Shown here piece after piece: positions 57,101-63,790 of a stretch of 64,000 nt of DNA; position 1 is the first letter of the stretch, and each line of letters starts with the position of its first letter. Under the pieces are notes generated by a model. The model was not told the DNA's origin and ran no database searches. It saw only the letters and a program-made list of their open reading frames with translations. Location: NCBI GenBank assembly GCA_905221605.1, contig CAJNDS010000192.1:111001-175000 (forward strand), written 5' to 3'. This stretch comes from Symbiodinium natans. Its lineage: Eukaryota > Sar > Dinophyceae > Suessiales > Symbiodiniaceae. A program made the position numbers and the translations under genes.

Positions 57101-58312
57101 TTCCGGTGCAGCTGCGGGCAGGGCGGGCTGCAGCCGAAGTGGCATCCCGCACCGCAGCTACCTGTCTCGTCGGTGTCCCGCAGCTCGGCCAGCGCCACAT
57201 CCGTCACGGCGTTGTCGGGGAGGTAGAAGACCTTAGCGGTCCCAGGCAGCTCGGGCCGGGGCCGGTCGTGGAGGCCGGGCGTCAGGTCCTCGATCCTTAG
57301 TGACCAGGTATCATCATGCGCGTAGAGGAGGTGCATGTGGGCCATGCCCTTCGCGAAGTAGACGTCCTGACGGAAGCGCATCTATAGGCATCACAGGCCC
57401 TCCTCATGTCTCCCCGATCCCCAGAAGGATGCCACACAGAAAAGAGCTCAGCCAGTTTCAGTCCATCCTGCTCTTCAGTTCTTGGGAACTGATATAAGCA
57501 GATGTAATCGACGAAGATCGCCGCCTCATTGACACGTGCCCCCATACCACGCTCTGCACTTTATACTCACATGCATTTTGTTGATCTTACACGATCTTAT
57601 AGGCTTCTAGGGCGTGCAGGCAGCAAGCTGCTCTCAGCTGGCCGTTTCAAGAGAAGCTTGAGAAGCTTCAGGGCTGCACATGCGAGAAAAAAAAGTACCT
57701 GGAACTTTCGCAAGGTCGACATGCAATGTGCCCTAATTATACCTTGAAAACAAAATCAGTGTTTGCGAGGCAGTGCCCTATGGCGCCTCCCAGTCCTCTG
57801 CGAGTTTCTGGGCCGGGGCGATCTTCTCCAGGATCTCCGCGAAGGTGTCCAATGCTTCTACCAGCACTCCCAGCCTCAGGAACTGCGGCGGAAGTGGCAA
57901 AAGAGGAGCACGTCTCTATACAGGACTTACTGTAATGTAATCCCAAAAGGAGGCATACGGCACACGGTCAACAGATTGCGAGGGAGACCCTGCGCTGCTG
58001 AGCTGGGGCTCCCTGCTGGAACCTGGCCACGTCCGGGATCTCGCGGCTCTCCCACGAGTGCGACAGAGCCATGACCGAGAAGCGGTGGGTGAAGCCCACC
58101 TGGCCGCCTGGCAGCTTCGCCTCCAGCTCCTCCTGGGCCAGCAGGGCCGGGCGGCCGTCCTTGGTCCGCATCCCCTCGGCTTCCTGGCGCCGGGGCATGG
58201 TGCGGCCCTCTGCCAGGAGCTCCCGGAGGAAATCGGCGCGGACGAGCCGCACCTTGGCATCCCTGCAGTACGCCAGCAGGCCGTCCTCGTCCCGCAGGCT
58301 GTAGATGGCTAC
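33059..58312 (-). CDS. Gene 2: HET/TIR-like domain plus expanded LRR receptor-like protein (multi-exon model)
   Basis: Minus-strand paralogue of gene 1. The domain exons are 58312-58023, 57874-57787, 57524-57453 and 57381-56731, followed by an 81-nt LRR exon at 56611-56531. Then come LRR cassettes beginning near 53.5, 50.7, 47.9, 45.6 (partial), 43.6, 40.1 and 37.0 kb, and a terminal block 34361-34323, 34165-34121, 33652-33569, 33348-33265, 33121-33059 (stop). I count about 24 LRRs plus one inside the large domain exon, against about ten in gene 1. All LRR exons are multiples of three with phase-0 boundaries. Compared with gene 1, this gene gained cassettes but lost the homologues of two LRRs (10783-10866 and 10553-10636) through a deletion near 34640. 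Function is unproven; the architecture suggests an immune-type or other recognition receptor. Confidence 0.7.
33265..33348 (-). CDS. Gene 2 LRR exon (type VII)
   Basis: 84 nt. ALVHGLRDNKV, strand LKILWLHKN, SLSDAGVE. Acceptor CCGCAG|GCC, donor GAG|GTCAG (GT). Confidence 0.8.
33569..33652 (-). CDS. Gene 2 LRR exon (type VI)
   Basis: 84 nt. ALAGVLPRLLK, strand LTTLTLSQN, RISNVGAE. Donor GAG|GCGTGG (GC), where gene 1 has GTGCGG. Confidence 0.8.
34121..34165 (-). CDS. Gene 2 second split LRR, second half
   Basis: 45 nt: ILGLRDNSFGDDGAQ. Acceptor GCACAG|ATT, donor CAG|GCCGAC (GC). Confidence 0.7.
34323..34361 (-). CDS. Gene 2 second split LRR, first half
   Basis: 39 nt: ALAEVLQHLTQMQ, identical to gene 1 (10099-10137). 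Donor CAG|GCGGTG (GC). Confidence 0.7.
34625..34665 (-). pseudogene. Deletion-fused remnant of LRR-III first half in gene 2
   Basis: The start of an LRR-III first-half exon (AGAG|GCCCTGGG) is fused directly to CCAGGTGAGCATGC, a sequence that in gene 1 lies about 800 nt farther along at 10.42 kb. Only four codons (ALGQ) remain before the GTGAGC. The missing interval held the homologues of gene 1 exons 10783-10866 and 10553-10636. Confidence 0.55.
35952..35996 (-). CDS. Gene 2 cassette F, LRR-III second half
   Basis: 45 nt: DLRLADNAIGDSGAQ. Acceptor GTGAAG|GAC, donor CAG|GCTGGG (GC). Confidence 0.75.
36498..36536 (-). CDS. Gene 2 cassette F, LRR-III first half
   Basis: 39 nt: ALGEALKALPNIE. 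Donor GAG|GACGCC (GA), as in gene 1. Confidence 0.75.
36718..36801 (-). CDS. Gene 2 cassette F, LRR-II exon
   Basis: 84 nt. AIAEGLAHHKD, strand LRDLSLANN, GFGDAGTQ. Donor CAG|GCCTGGAA (GC). Confidence 0.8.
36931..37014 (-). CDS. Gene 2 cassette F, LRR-I exon
   Basis: 84 nt. ALGAGLGGHSS, strand LRVLWLFGN, RIGDSGLQ. Donor CAG|GCCTTGGG (GC). Confidence 0.8.
38935..38979 (-). CDS. Gene 2 cassette E, LRR-III second half
   Basis: 45 nt: ELQLAENAIGDAGAQ. Acceptor GCGAAG|GAG, donor CAG|GCTGGG (GC). Confidence 0.75.
39616..39654 (-). CDS. Gene 2 cassette E, LRR-III first half
   Basis: 39 nt: ALGEALKALPNIE, same bases as cassettes D and F. Donor GAG|GACCGC (GA). Confidence 0.75.
39840..39923 (-). 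CDS. Gene 2 cassette E, LRR-II exon
   Basis: 84 nt. AIAEGLADHKN, strand LRDLDLSKN, IFGNAGTQ. Donor CAG|GCCTGGAG (GC). Confidence 0.8.
40053..40136 (-). CDS. Gene 2 cassette E, LRR-I exon
   Basis: 84 nt. ALGAGLGGHSS, strand LRVLWLLGN, RIGDSGLQ. Donor CAG|GCATCGGG (GC). Confidence 0.8.
42228..42272 (-). CDS. Gene 2 cassette D, LRR-III second half
   Basis: 45 nt: ELKLHENAIGDSGAQ. Acceptor GCGAAG|GAG, donor CAG|GCGGGG (GC). Confidence 0.75.
43088..43126 (-). CDS. Gene 2 cassette D, LRR-III first half
   Basis: 39 nt: ALGEALKALPNIE. Donor GAG|GACCGC (GA). Identical in cassettes E and F. Confidence 0.75.
43312..43395 (-). CDS. Gene 2 cassette D, LRR-II exon
   Basis: 84 nt. AIAEGLADHKN, strand LSDLSLSKN, IFGDAGTQ. 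Donor CAG|GCCTGGAG (GC). Confidence 0.8.
43525..43608 (-). CDS. Gene 2 cassette D, LRR-I exon
   Basis: 84 nt. ALGAGLGGHSS, strand LRVLYLFGN, RIGDSGLQ. Donor CAG|GCCTCGGG (GC). Confidence 0.8.
45030..45113 (-). CDS. Gene 2 LRR exon (type IV)
   Basis: 84 nt. ALAVGLGGHPA, strand LTELGLHDN, GIGDSGIK. Acceptor CGGCAG|GCT, donor AAG|GCTTGCG (GC). Related to gene 1 exon 10783-10866 but in a different place in the array, suggesting exon shuffling or differential loss. Confidence 0.8.
45518..45601 (-). CDS. Gene 2 partial cassette, LRR-I exon
   Basis: 84 nt. ALGAGLGGHSS, strand LQVLYLHGN, RIGDNGLQ. Acceptor TGCGCAG|GCC, donor CAG|GCTCTTGG (GC). No LRR-II or LRR-III follows; the next exon is type IV. 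Confidence 0.8.
46847..46891 (-). CDS. Gene 2 cassette C, LRR-III second half
   Basis: 45 nt: ELKLNENDIGDAGAQ. Acceptor GGCCAG|GAG, donor CAG|GCTTGG (GC). Confidence 0.75.
47288..47326 (-). CDS. Gene 2 cassette C, LRR-III first half
   Basis: 39 nt: AVGTALKSFLNIE, the most divergent first half. Acceptor GTGCAG|GCC, donor GAG|GACGTC (GA). Confidence 0.7.
47601..47684 (-). CDS. Gene 2 cassette C, LRR-II exon
   Basis: 84 nt. AIAEGLAGHKG, strand LRKLDLAKN, GFGDVGAQ. Donor CAG|GCCTGGAG (GC). Confidence 0.8.
47810..47893 (-). CDS. Gene 2 cassette C, LRR-I exon
   Basis: 84 nt. ALGAGLGGHSA, strand LRVLGLYGN, RIGDSGLE. Donor GAG|GCCTTGGG (GC). This cassette is more diverged than the others. Confidence 0.8.
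48044..48560 (+). repeat. G-rich minisatellite array in a gene 2 intron
   Basis: About seven units of roughly 55-75 bp, each with gataatagcgtgttccacgtg or a variant, caacaacagcg, and a G-run. Same family as 15366-15665 and 54250-54380. Confidence 0.85.
49534..49578 (-). CDS. Gene 2 cassette B, LRR-III second half
   Basis: 45 nt: DLRLTENAIGDAGAQ. Acceptor GCGAAG|GAT, donor CAG|GCTGGG (GC). Confidence 0.75.
50216..50254 (-). CDS. Gene 2 cassette B, LRR-III first half
   Basis: 39 nt: ALGDALKALPNIE, identical at the protein level to gene 1 exon 13376-13414. Donor GAG|GACCGC (GA). Confidence 0.75.
50440..50523 (-). CDS. Gene 2 cassette B, LRR-II exon
   Basis: 84 nt. AIAEGLASHKN, strand LRDLSLSNN, AFGEVGTQ. 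Donor CAG|GCCTGGAG (GC). Confidence 0.8.
50660..50743 (-). CDS. Gene 2 cassette B, LRR-I exon
   Basis: 84 nt. ALGAGLGGHSS, strand LRVLWLLGN, RIGDSGLQ. Acceptor GCGGGAG|GCC, donor CAG|GCCTCGGG (GC). Confidence 0.8.
52497..52541 (-). CDS. Gene 2 cassette A, LRR-III second half
   Basis: 45 nt: DLRLQQNAIGDSGAQ. Acceptor CGAGAG|GAC, donor CAG|GCTCGG (GC). Confidence 0.75.
52952..52990 (-). CDS. Gene 2 cassette A, LRR-III first half
   Basis: 39 nt: ALGAALKALPHIE. Acceptor AGCAGAG|GCC, donor GAG|GACGTG (GA). Confidence 0.75.
53232..53315 (-). CDS. Gene 2 cassette A, LRR-II exon
   Basis: 84 nt. AIAEGLADHKN, strand LRDLSLGNN, GFGDVGAQ. Donor CAG|GCCTGGGAG (GC). The downstream intron is nearly identical to that after gene 1 exon 13821-13904 (both run into aaaaaaaacacaaaaacaaa on the plus strand). 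Confidence 0.8.
53450..53533 (-). CDS. Gene 2 cassette A, LRR-I exon
   Basis: 84 nt. ALGAGLGGHSS, strand LRLLWLFGN, RIGDSGLQ. Donor CAG|GCCTCGGG (GC). Confidence 0.8.
54140..54380 (+). repeat. T-run, G-runs, stem-loop and minisatellite remnant
   Basis: A T18-type run, then G-runs, then the stem-loop 54197-54229 (14-bp arms), then partial units of the G-rich minisatellite. Collinear with 15270-15480 of gene 1. Confidence 0.75.
54928..55052 (+). repeat. Interstitial telomere-like tract (TTTAGGG), first block
   Basis: About 15 units of tttaggg with ttcgggt and ttagggg variants. Preceded by ctgtggggtggtgtggttgg, which recurs before the second block. Confidence 0.9.
55075..55187 (+). repeat. Interstitial telomere-like tract (TTTAGGG), second block
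   Basis: Repeats the first block including its leader (tgtggggtggtgtggttggg), so the two form a tandem duplication of about 167 bp that contains telomere-like units. Confidence 0.85.
56531..56611 (-). CDS. Gene 2 LRR exon 1 (81 nt)
   Basis: ALVRALPWSRLRDLEL then TDSGFGDAEAE. Acceptor CGCCAG|GCC, donor GAG|GTGGGG. Relative to gene 1, three residues differ (R9S, Q13D, K15E), all in or beside the LRR strand. Confidence 0.75.
56731..57381 (-). CDS. Gene 2 main exon: HET-like motif 3, C-terminal extension and first LRR
   Basis: 651 nt, 217 codons from CTATAG|ATG to TTCCAG|GCAGG. It holds GMAHMHLLYAHDDTW, the four-Cys cluster, PYLQRGWCRAEVQWS and a terminal LRR-like unit (residues 190-217). Sixteen substitutions and no indels separate it from gene 1, about 93 percent identity by my count. 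Its codons are very GC-rich at third positions. Confidence 0.8.
57453..57524 (-). CDS. Gene 2 exon: HET-like domain motif 2
   Basis: 72 nt, IFVDYICLYQFPRTEEQ, identical at the protein level to 17879-17950. The two genes diverge right after the GCTGAG donor, which supports placing the exon edge there. Confidence 0.65.
57787..57874 (-). CDS. Gene 2 exon: helical linker of the HET-like domain
   Basis: 88 nt, LGVLVEALDTFAEILEKIA then PAQKLAEDWE, donor GAG|GCGCC. The acceptor is read as CTGAG|GCTG because that is the only one keeping frame in both genes. Sequence just upstream differs completely between the copies. Confidence 0.7.
58023..58312 (-). CDS. Gene 2 exon: HET-like domain motif 1
   Basis: 290 nt, the same boundaries and phase as 18412-18701. 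It ends with FSVMALSHSWESREIPDVA. A few conservative substitutions separate it from gene 1, and there are no indels, unlike the flanking introns. Confidence 0.75.
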
Positions 58313-58840
58313 CTGCGCAGGCACGGCGAGCGTGCCAAGCTAGAGACACTCGACGTAGCGAGCTCGCCTTTTTCCGTTTAAAGTAGGAGGGAGCGAACAC
58401 AGAAGCACCAACAAGTGCCCGGGTGTGCCAGAACCTTTCGAACTTTAAGGGTGCGCGAAAGCAGCTTGATAACTGGGAGGGGTTTTGCGGTGCCGTCAGC
58501 GTAACATGACAATACCTCGTGATGATCTCTGGAGGGCATGCAGTTGAACTGAGTTTCGGCACCCATTCTCGACGGCTTCATAAGGTTTTAATGCTTGGCT
58601 TCAGCAATGAAGTCTGGAATCAATCTGGAGGTGTTCTGGAGTCTTCCTGCAGCCAAGTCTCTGAGCCCGGCATGACCACAAACACTTGCAAGGGGCTACT
58701 GGAAGCAACACATTTCCGGCAGGGCTCAGCATCCGAATGAACCAGGTAGACTTTGACAAACAACTAGAGGCCGTGCAGATCTATGTGTCAGCAAACTCGC
58801 ACAGTGCAGCACTCGAGCCCATCCAGGGGATCAGGGAAAC

Positions 58841-58895
58841 CGAGCGGAAGAACCCTCAAGCGCAGCCGCGCAGCCTCGGCTTTGGACTCCGGCTC
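58841..58895 (-). CDS. Gene 2 candidate 5' exon (EPES type)
   Basis: 55 nt beginning EPESKAEAARLRLRVL, acceptor CGTAG|GAG, donor CTCG|GTTTCC. Same length and phase as 19057-19111. The in-frame TAG just upstream shows that the exon must start at this acceptor. Confidence 0.4.
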
Positions 58896-59125
58896 CTACG
58901 AGGCTCCAACTACGGGCTCTCCGCAACCCACTTGCTGCGCACACATCCCCGATACTGCACCCGCAGCCACTACAAAGCCGTGAAGTGCCCTTCGTCCTCC
59001 GTGGCGGGCTCGGAGGGCTCGGCGGCTTCCTCGGCTCGGCTTGTCTAGCACATGCTGAGAAAACGGCCGAGTCGCCTCCCTCTTCGATCTCATTCTAAGG
59101 CACAGCTTCGTTCCCCCCAACTTAC

Positions 59126-59224
59126 CATCAAGCCCAGGTGCTGCCTCTGCAGGGGGTTCCTCCCTCGCACCAGCGTCTCCAGATCCTTCCCGGGGTCCGT
59201 GATGCCACAAAACACACCCACAAG
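59126..59224 (-). CDS. Gene 2 candidate 5' exon
   Basis: 99 nt, 33 codons, acceptor ATAGAG|CTT and donor ATG|GTAAGT, one of the few fully canonical donors here. It contains GITDPGKDLETLVRGRNPLQ. Homologue of 19413-19520. Confidence 0.45.
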
Positions 59225-59759
59225 CTCTATCTATGCAGCTGCTTTTTGCAGAGTATATAGTGCGACACGACGCAGCTCTGCGGCTCTGCAGCCCTCATGC
59301 CCCGGCCTGCAGCCCGGCTCGGGGCCTCTGCAGGCAAGAAAAGAAGGACGAACGCTTGCAACGTCTTCAGTTGCAAGGGCATAGAGTTCAAGGTACACAG
59401 CCTTTACATGACTTTCTTCGGATCCGGCTTCGAGTGACGCACAGGAACACCAGAAGCATTCGACTTTCCTACACCGATCACGCACCCAAACCCTTCAGGC
59501 ATCAGGATCAGGAGCCAGTGGACATTTTAACTGCAGTTGCAATGCTGATCCCCGCGGTACCCAGCCTTTTGCTCCGGGGCAGCATCCGCAGGATGCAATG
59601 GCACTTCCTTCGCACCTCCAGGGTCAATGCAGGCATGTGGGACCGCAACAGCCACAACAACTGATGGCTCAGCACTCATTGCGACTTCTTGTATCGGTCC
59701 ATGCCTACAGCTCTTAAGGCTGCAGAGACTTGGTGGCCTGCTGCGGCTCCTCCTGAAAC

Positions 59760-59876
59760 CTGCAAGACTTCCACATGGACAGTGCCTTCTGCCGTTGAAA
59801 GTAGATCAAGCATGATTTTGTCACGGCCCTTTGTGAACACAGATTGAAGTTTCCGAAGCCCCGTGATCTTTGACAT
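59760..59876 (-). CDS. Gene 2 candidate first coding exon with ATG
   Basis: 117 nt, 39 codons from ATG to donor CTTGCAG|GTTTCAGG. It begins MSKITGLRKLQSVFTKGRD and continues LLSTAEGTVHVEVLQ. It is the only ATG-initiated frame in the conserved upstream part. The gene 1 copy has lost this ATG and 17 nt. Confidence 0.45.
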
Positions 59877-60317
59877 TGTAAACTTGTCCCAAAGTTTTAT
59901 ATCCCAAGCCTAGATAACTTAAATAGCACTGGACACACAGGACGCCCTGACTACGAACTGCAAACCCTGGCGCGCATCACGTGAGCCTGCGTGGGCATTG
60001 CATCCGAGGGCAGAGCCAAACGCGAGGCCTGGCGCCAGCCCGAGGGCAATTCAGCTAATGCTGTGTGCTGCCATTCTTGAGTTGAAGACGACGGTAGCCG
60101 TCAAAAGATCCTCAAAACTCTCCAGGGGAATTCATGAGCCGAGCGATGACAGAAGCACAGATTGGCGCGCTAGAACCTCTTCTTGTGGCCTAGCGGACGA
60201 CACCACGAGGTCACCATGAACAAGAACACTTGCTACTGGAAGCAGTATCACATGGTCGTAATGTGGGCCTAACCTCGGAATGTGTTCGGCTCTCACTCAG
60301 TGGCAGATACTACAAAC

Positions 60318-60380
60318 CCTGGGCATGAACACTCGTTGCAGCACCCGAGCGCATCTGGCCTCGGTTGTGGATTCCGGCTC
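60318..60380 (-). CDS. Gene 2 candidate upstream exon (EPES type)
   Basis: 63 nt homologue of 20991-21053, beginning EPESTTEAR, donor AGG|GTTTG. It lies upstream of the ATG-bearing exon 59760-59876, so it is either 5' UTR, part of a longer N-terminus, or not part of the gene. Confidence 0.33.
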
Positions 60381-60799
60381 CTATGAGGCTCAAGCTACTC
60401 TGCAACCCACCTGCTACTAGTACACATCCGCCATGCATCGCCGCAAGCCAAGAACCGTCACAAATCGCAACCGCCCTTCGTCCTTGGCAGGCTCGGCGGG
60501 CTTGGCCTTTTCCTCGGACATGCCAGAATCTGCTCTCCAAGTGCTCCCTCGCTTGGAAACCCGATGCCACATTGCGAGTCATGGTGGATACCTCTGAGAT
60601 TGAATAGATGTCATATCAAGCCGAGAACGCTGAAGCCTCAGCCTTTGCATCCCCTGAACTCTGCTGAACTGTGCTGAGCAAGAGAACCGAACGTTCTCTC
60701 GGCATAGAGCCCTCACGCGCCCCCTCCAAACTGATGCCCCGAAACCCAAAAATGCAAAATTCTGCAAACAGCCCGTCCAAGCATATCCCCCTCAAAGGA

Positions 60800-62150
60800 C
60801 TCCACGCCCCCCCCCCCCTCCTTCCTCGCTTCCCCAAACAAAGCCTTTAAGCCCCAAAGAGCCACAAAGTCTCAACCTCCGATGCCAAAGGCTCCAAAGG
60901 TGCAGTAGCTGCGGATGCCAGCCTTGCCAAGGGTTTTTTGGGTTTACGCGTTTACAGGCTTAAGAGCCACACCCAGTGTTAATACACCTTGCAAACGATG
61001 AAGGGTTTTCGCGCACAATCCTAAGCCCTAAGCCCTAAACCCACCGCGGCTCCAGGCTTTCAGCCTTGGGTGCGGCTCTTTTTTTCCTATGCGATTACAC
61101 CGCTCTAGCGAAAGGGAATGGGGAACTATCTGCACCCTAGCTGCCAACGGTGTGGACCAGGTCAAAGATCTCTTTCTCGCTCTGTTCCCCCCCCCCCCTC
61201 CCCCCGCCCCCGCCCCCCCCCACCGCCATGGCAACAAGGTACATGTCCCTGTTATGAAGGTACATAGGTTATTCTAGGTGGGACATCAGGTTCAGACATA
61301 CCCAGTCTCTGGAAAGCAGATTGATGGTATCGCTCCCACTTCAGCCACTTCAGCCACTTAGAAGGACGGTGATCTGTCCAGACCCTGCCCTGAAACCATC
61401 AAGCAAGTTCCCTCTTCATGTCCCGCCGTCAAGCACCAACAGAACTCAAAAGGCTCTGAACCTGACCCGGACCTCAATCTCCGGCCTCCAAAGCCCATAC
61501 CTTGAGAGCCTGAGACCTCTTTAGTCGCAACTCCCCTTCGTACCTTGCTGCAGGCCCATCAGCCTGCAGGGCTGAAATCGCAAGCTGGCAGTCATCATGT
61601 GCAGTATAAAGAGCGTAGTATGTCGACCATACAAATCACCCCTTTACCATATGATAAGAATCCAAAACGGCTGGTCATGCATGGTCGAAGGTTTACGGAG
61701 ATCTTTCTTCTACAACAGATCGAGCTGCCAGCTGGAGTTCCCACCCTTGTCCTGGCACTCCAAATTCCCGCAGAGCCATCTCCAAAAACAAAACAAGCCT
61801 TGGTGTCTCTCAAAGTTTGCAGGGGTCTCCAGTGAGCCTGCGGGATTGCCCCCCGGGTTATTTAGCCAAGATTCATGAGGGGCTCTGACAGTGCAGCATG
61901 CTGAGAGTGGAAAACATGCCAACTTGCATGTCGTCGCTTTCGTCGCTTTGGAGCGTGGGGTGTGGGATTACAAATCTATCCAGGCTTGCCCGGAAGGAGG
62001 AACCAAGAATGCATCACGCGCGTCTTGACCTTTGGAAGATTTCTCCACAACAAGCAGAAGCCCTGAAATCAACTAAGCGTCTACTGCCTCACCTCGCCTC
62101 GTCGAGCTCTGAAGGCATACGGGGTGGCTCTTCTGGCCTGCCGTTTTTGG
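60800..62150. other. Region beyond the duplication, no supported gene
   Basis: Short, inconsistent frames on both strands, a C-run at 61186-61221 and a few ccctaaa words. I see no conserved motif. Confidence 0.4.
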
Positions 62151-62340
62151 TAACTTGTCGAGGCAGCTGTTCCAGATCGGAGCAGGGTTTATAGGGTCCA
62201 GGGATGGTTCAACTCGGTTCGAGGTCGGTTCGAGTTGGTCAAGACCTGCAGACACAGGCCGGTCTGCCGGAACCCAGCCAGTTGTTGCGGCTGTTACTGC
62301 ACCTATACCATGCACATCTCGAAGCTGCACACGCAAGCGC

Positions 62341-62390
62341 GCACACACACACACAGACAGAAAGAGACAAACACACACACACACACAACA
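62341..62390 (+). repeat. CA-rich microsatellite
   Basis: Two (ca)n runs separated by gacagaaagagac. Confidence 0.9.
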
Positions 62391-62420
62391 CAAACAAAAA
62401 GTAGGTAAAACAACAACTTC

Positions 62421-62605
62421 CCCCAAGTCCACCCTGGAGAGCCTTCGGGCCGCTTCGAGAGCTTCGACCGGATCCGGGGCCTTCCGTGCTCGGAGCGGAG
62501 AAAGGCTCAGAAGCACCGCTAACGCGGGGTCTCTCAACGTCTCTTCTGACACGTTGGAAGTCGAAGCAGCGGGCGAATTCGCCTCGGCTTCCTGCCGAGA
62601 AGCGT
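62421..62605 (-). CDS. Candidate exon of an unidentified gene
   Basis: A minus-strand frame of about 62 codons after TTCCAG|AC. It includes NVSEETLRDPALAVLLSLSP, then LRARKAPDPVEALEAARRLS and RVDLG. The composition is protein-like and it has a good polypyrimidine acceptor. The donor is read as GGG|GAAGTT (GA) and is weak. No domain recognised. Confidence 0.35.
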
Positions 62606-62880
62606 CTGGAACAAGCAGACCCGGATCGGGCCTCCTTCCCCCTAACCCAACCCTTCCCCCCGTGCCAAATTTTCTGACCCCCCCCCCCCCCCCGCCCTGT
62701 GGGACCCCCCCCAACCGCTTGGAGGAGCTGCAAACCGATGCCGTGGAGGGTCCCCCCCCCCTTTGACCCCCTTTTTTGCGAAACCCTCTTTCCTCCTTTC
62801 CTGTCCTGGGGCCGGCCCGGCTGCCGAGGCGGCGCGCGCAAGCGTTTACAATTAATATGTAGAAAGCACTGAGAGATGAA

Positions 62881-62938
62881 CAAGAAGAAGAAGAAGAAGA
62901 AGCTGATGATGATGATGATGATGATGATGATGGTGGTG
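62881..62938 (+). repeat. GAA then GAT trinucleotide repeats
   Basis: Seven gaa units followed by about ten gat units and gtg gtg. Confidence 0.9.
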
Positions 62939-63079
62939 GATTCCCAAAGCTTACGGCCCTCGAGTTCTCTGCATGTCGTTGGTGTCAAGCAGACCAGGTT
63001 TCAAAGCTCCCAGGTGGATTTTCTTCATATCTGAGAGCTGGGCTGAGGACTCTACAGGGCGCGCTTTTCTACATGACTT

Positions 63080-63550
63080 TAAGCTACTTACATATATATA
63101 TATACACATAGCTATTTGTTTAGTTGCTTTATAATGTTTATATGTATATTGACATATGTACATCTGTATCTAAACTTGTTTACTTATATATGTACATGTG
63201 TATCTATTTGTACTTGTTTGTATTTACTTTTTATTGATGTATATTTGTTTCCATTTGCTTGCATTATTTAGTTTCTTTTACTTTTAGTTAGTTCTTTGAA
63301 CATGAATAAATATTTTGTAAATTTATGTACAGTTAGGGATATTTACTGTGTTTCTATATATATATGTATATCTGTATTTGTTTATGTATTTATTTATAGT
63401 CATCTAGATTTGCATTTATTAAGATTTACCCAATTTGTTTTATCTTTATCTTTGTGCTTATATATATATATACCCATTTGCATCTTTCATTGTATGTATG
63501 TTTATTTTTTCAATTCCTTTATACTTATATATATATACATACATACATAT
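63080..63550. repeat. AT-rich island with (TA/CATA) repeats
   Basis: A sharply AT-rich stretch with tatatata, tacatatgtac and ttgtttattta words, unlike the GC-rich remainder of the window. Its Tyr/Ile/Phe frames are composition artefacts. Confidence 0.85.
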
Positions 63551-63690
63551 GTACATATTCGTAGGAGCTTAGGATCCAGGGTTGGAGCCCATAATGAGGT
63601 TCAGGGCCTTTTGCATGGTCCGTTTTTGTATAAAGCACATTGTAAGCAAGTCTGTTGCATGTGAATTCGGGTGTGGTAATATCTACCGAA

Positions 63691-63790
63691 GGCATTTTGA
63701 GGGCGCCCTTGAACTTTCGGCAGGCCGTGTGGCACCTCGAGGTTGATGTGCTGCCCCGCCTCCTCCCTCGTGCTCTGCAAATGCTCCTCC
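63691..63790 (+). CDS. Possible exon on the plus strand
   Basis: After TTTCGGCAG|GCC the frame reads AVWHLEVDVLPRLLPRALQM then LLLDCSG, a leucine-rich segment with the same AG|GCC acceptor style as the LRR exons. The donor is not clear and the window ends soon after, so this is only a candidate. Confidence 0.22.

Larger units (their letters stand above)
26200..60800. repeat. Right unit of the tandem segmental duplication
   Basis: Same orientation as the left unit and about 12 kb longer, mainly from LRR cassette amplification between 35.9 and 54 kb. It preserves the empty site of the left unit's retroelement at 60571-60575. Confidence 0.7.
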
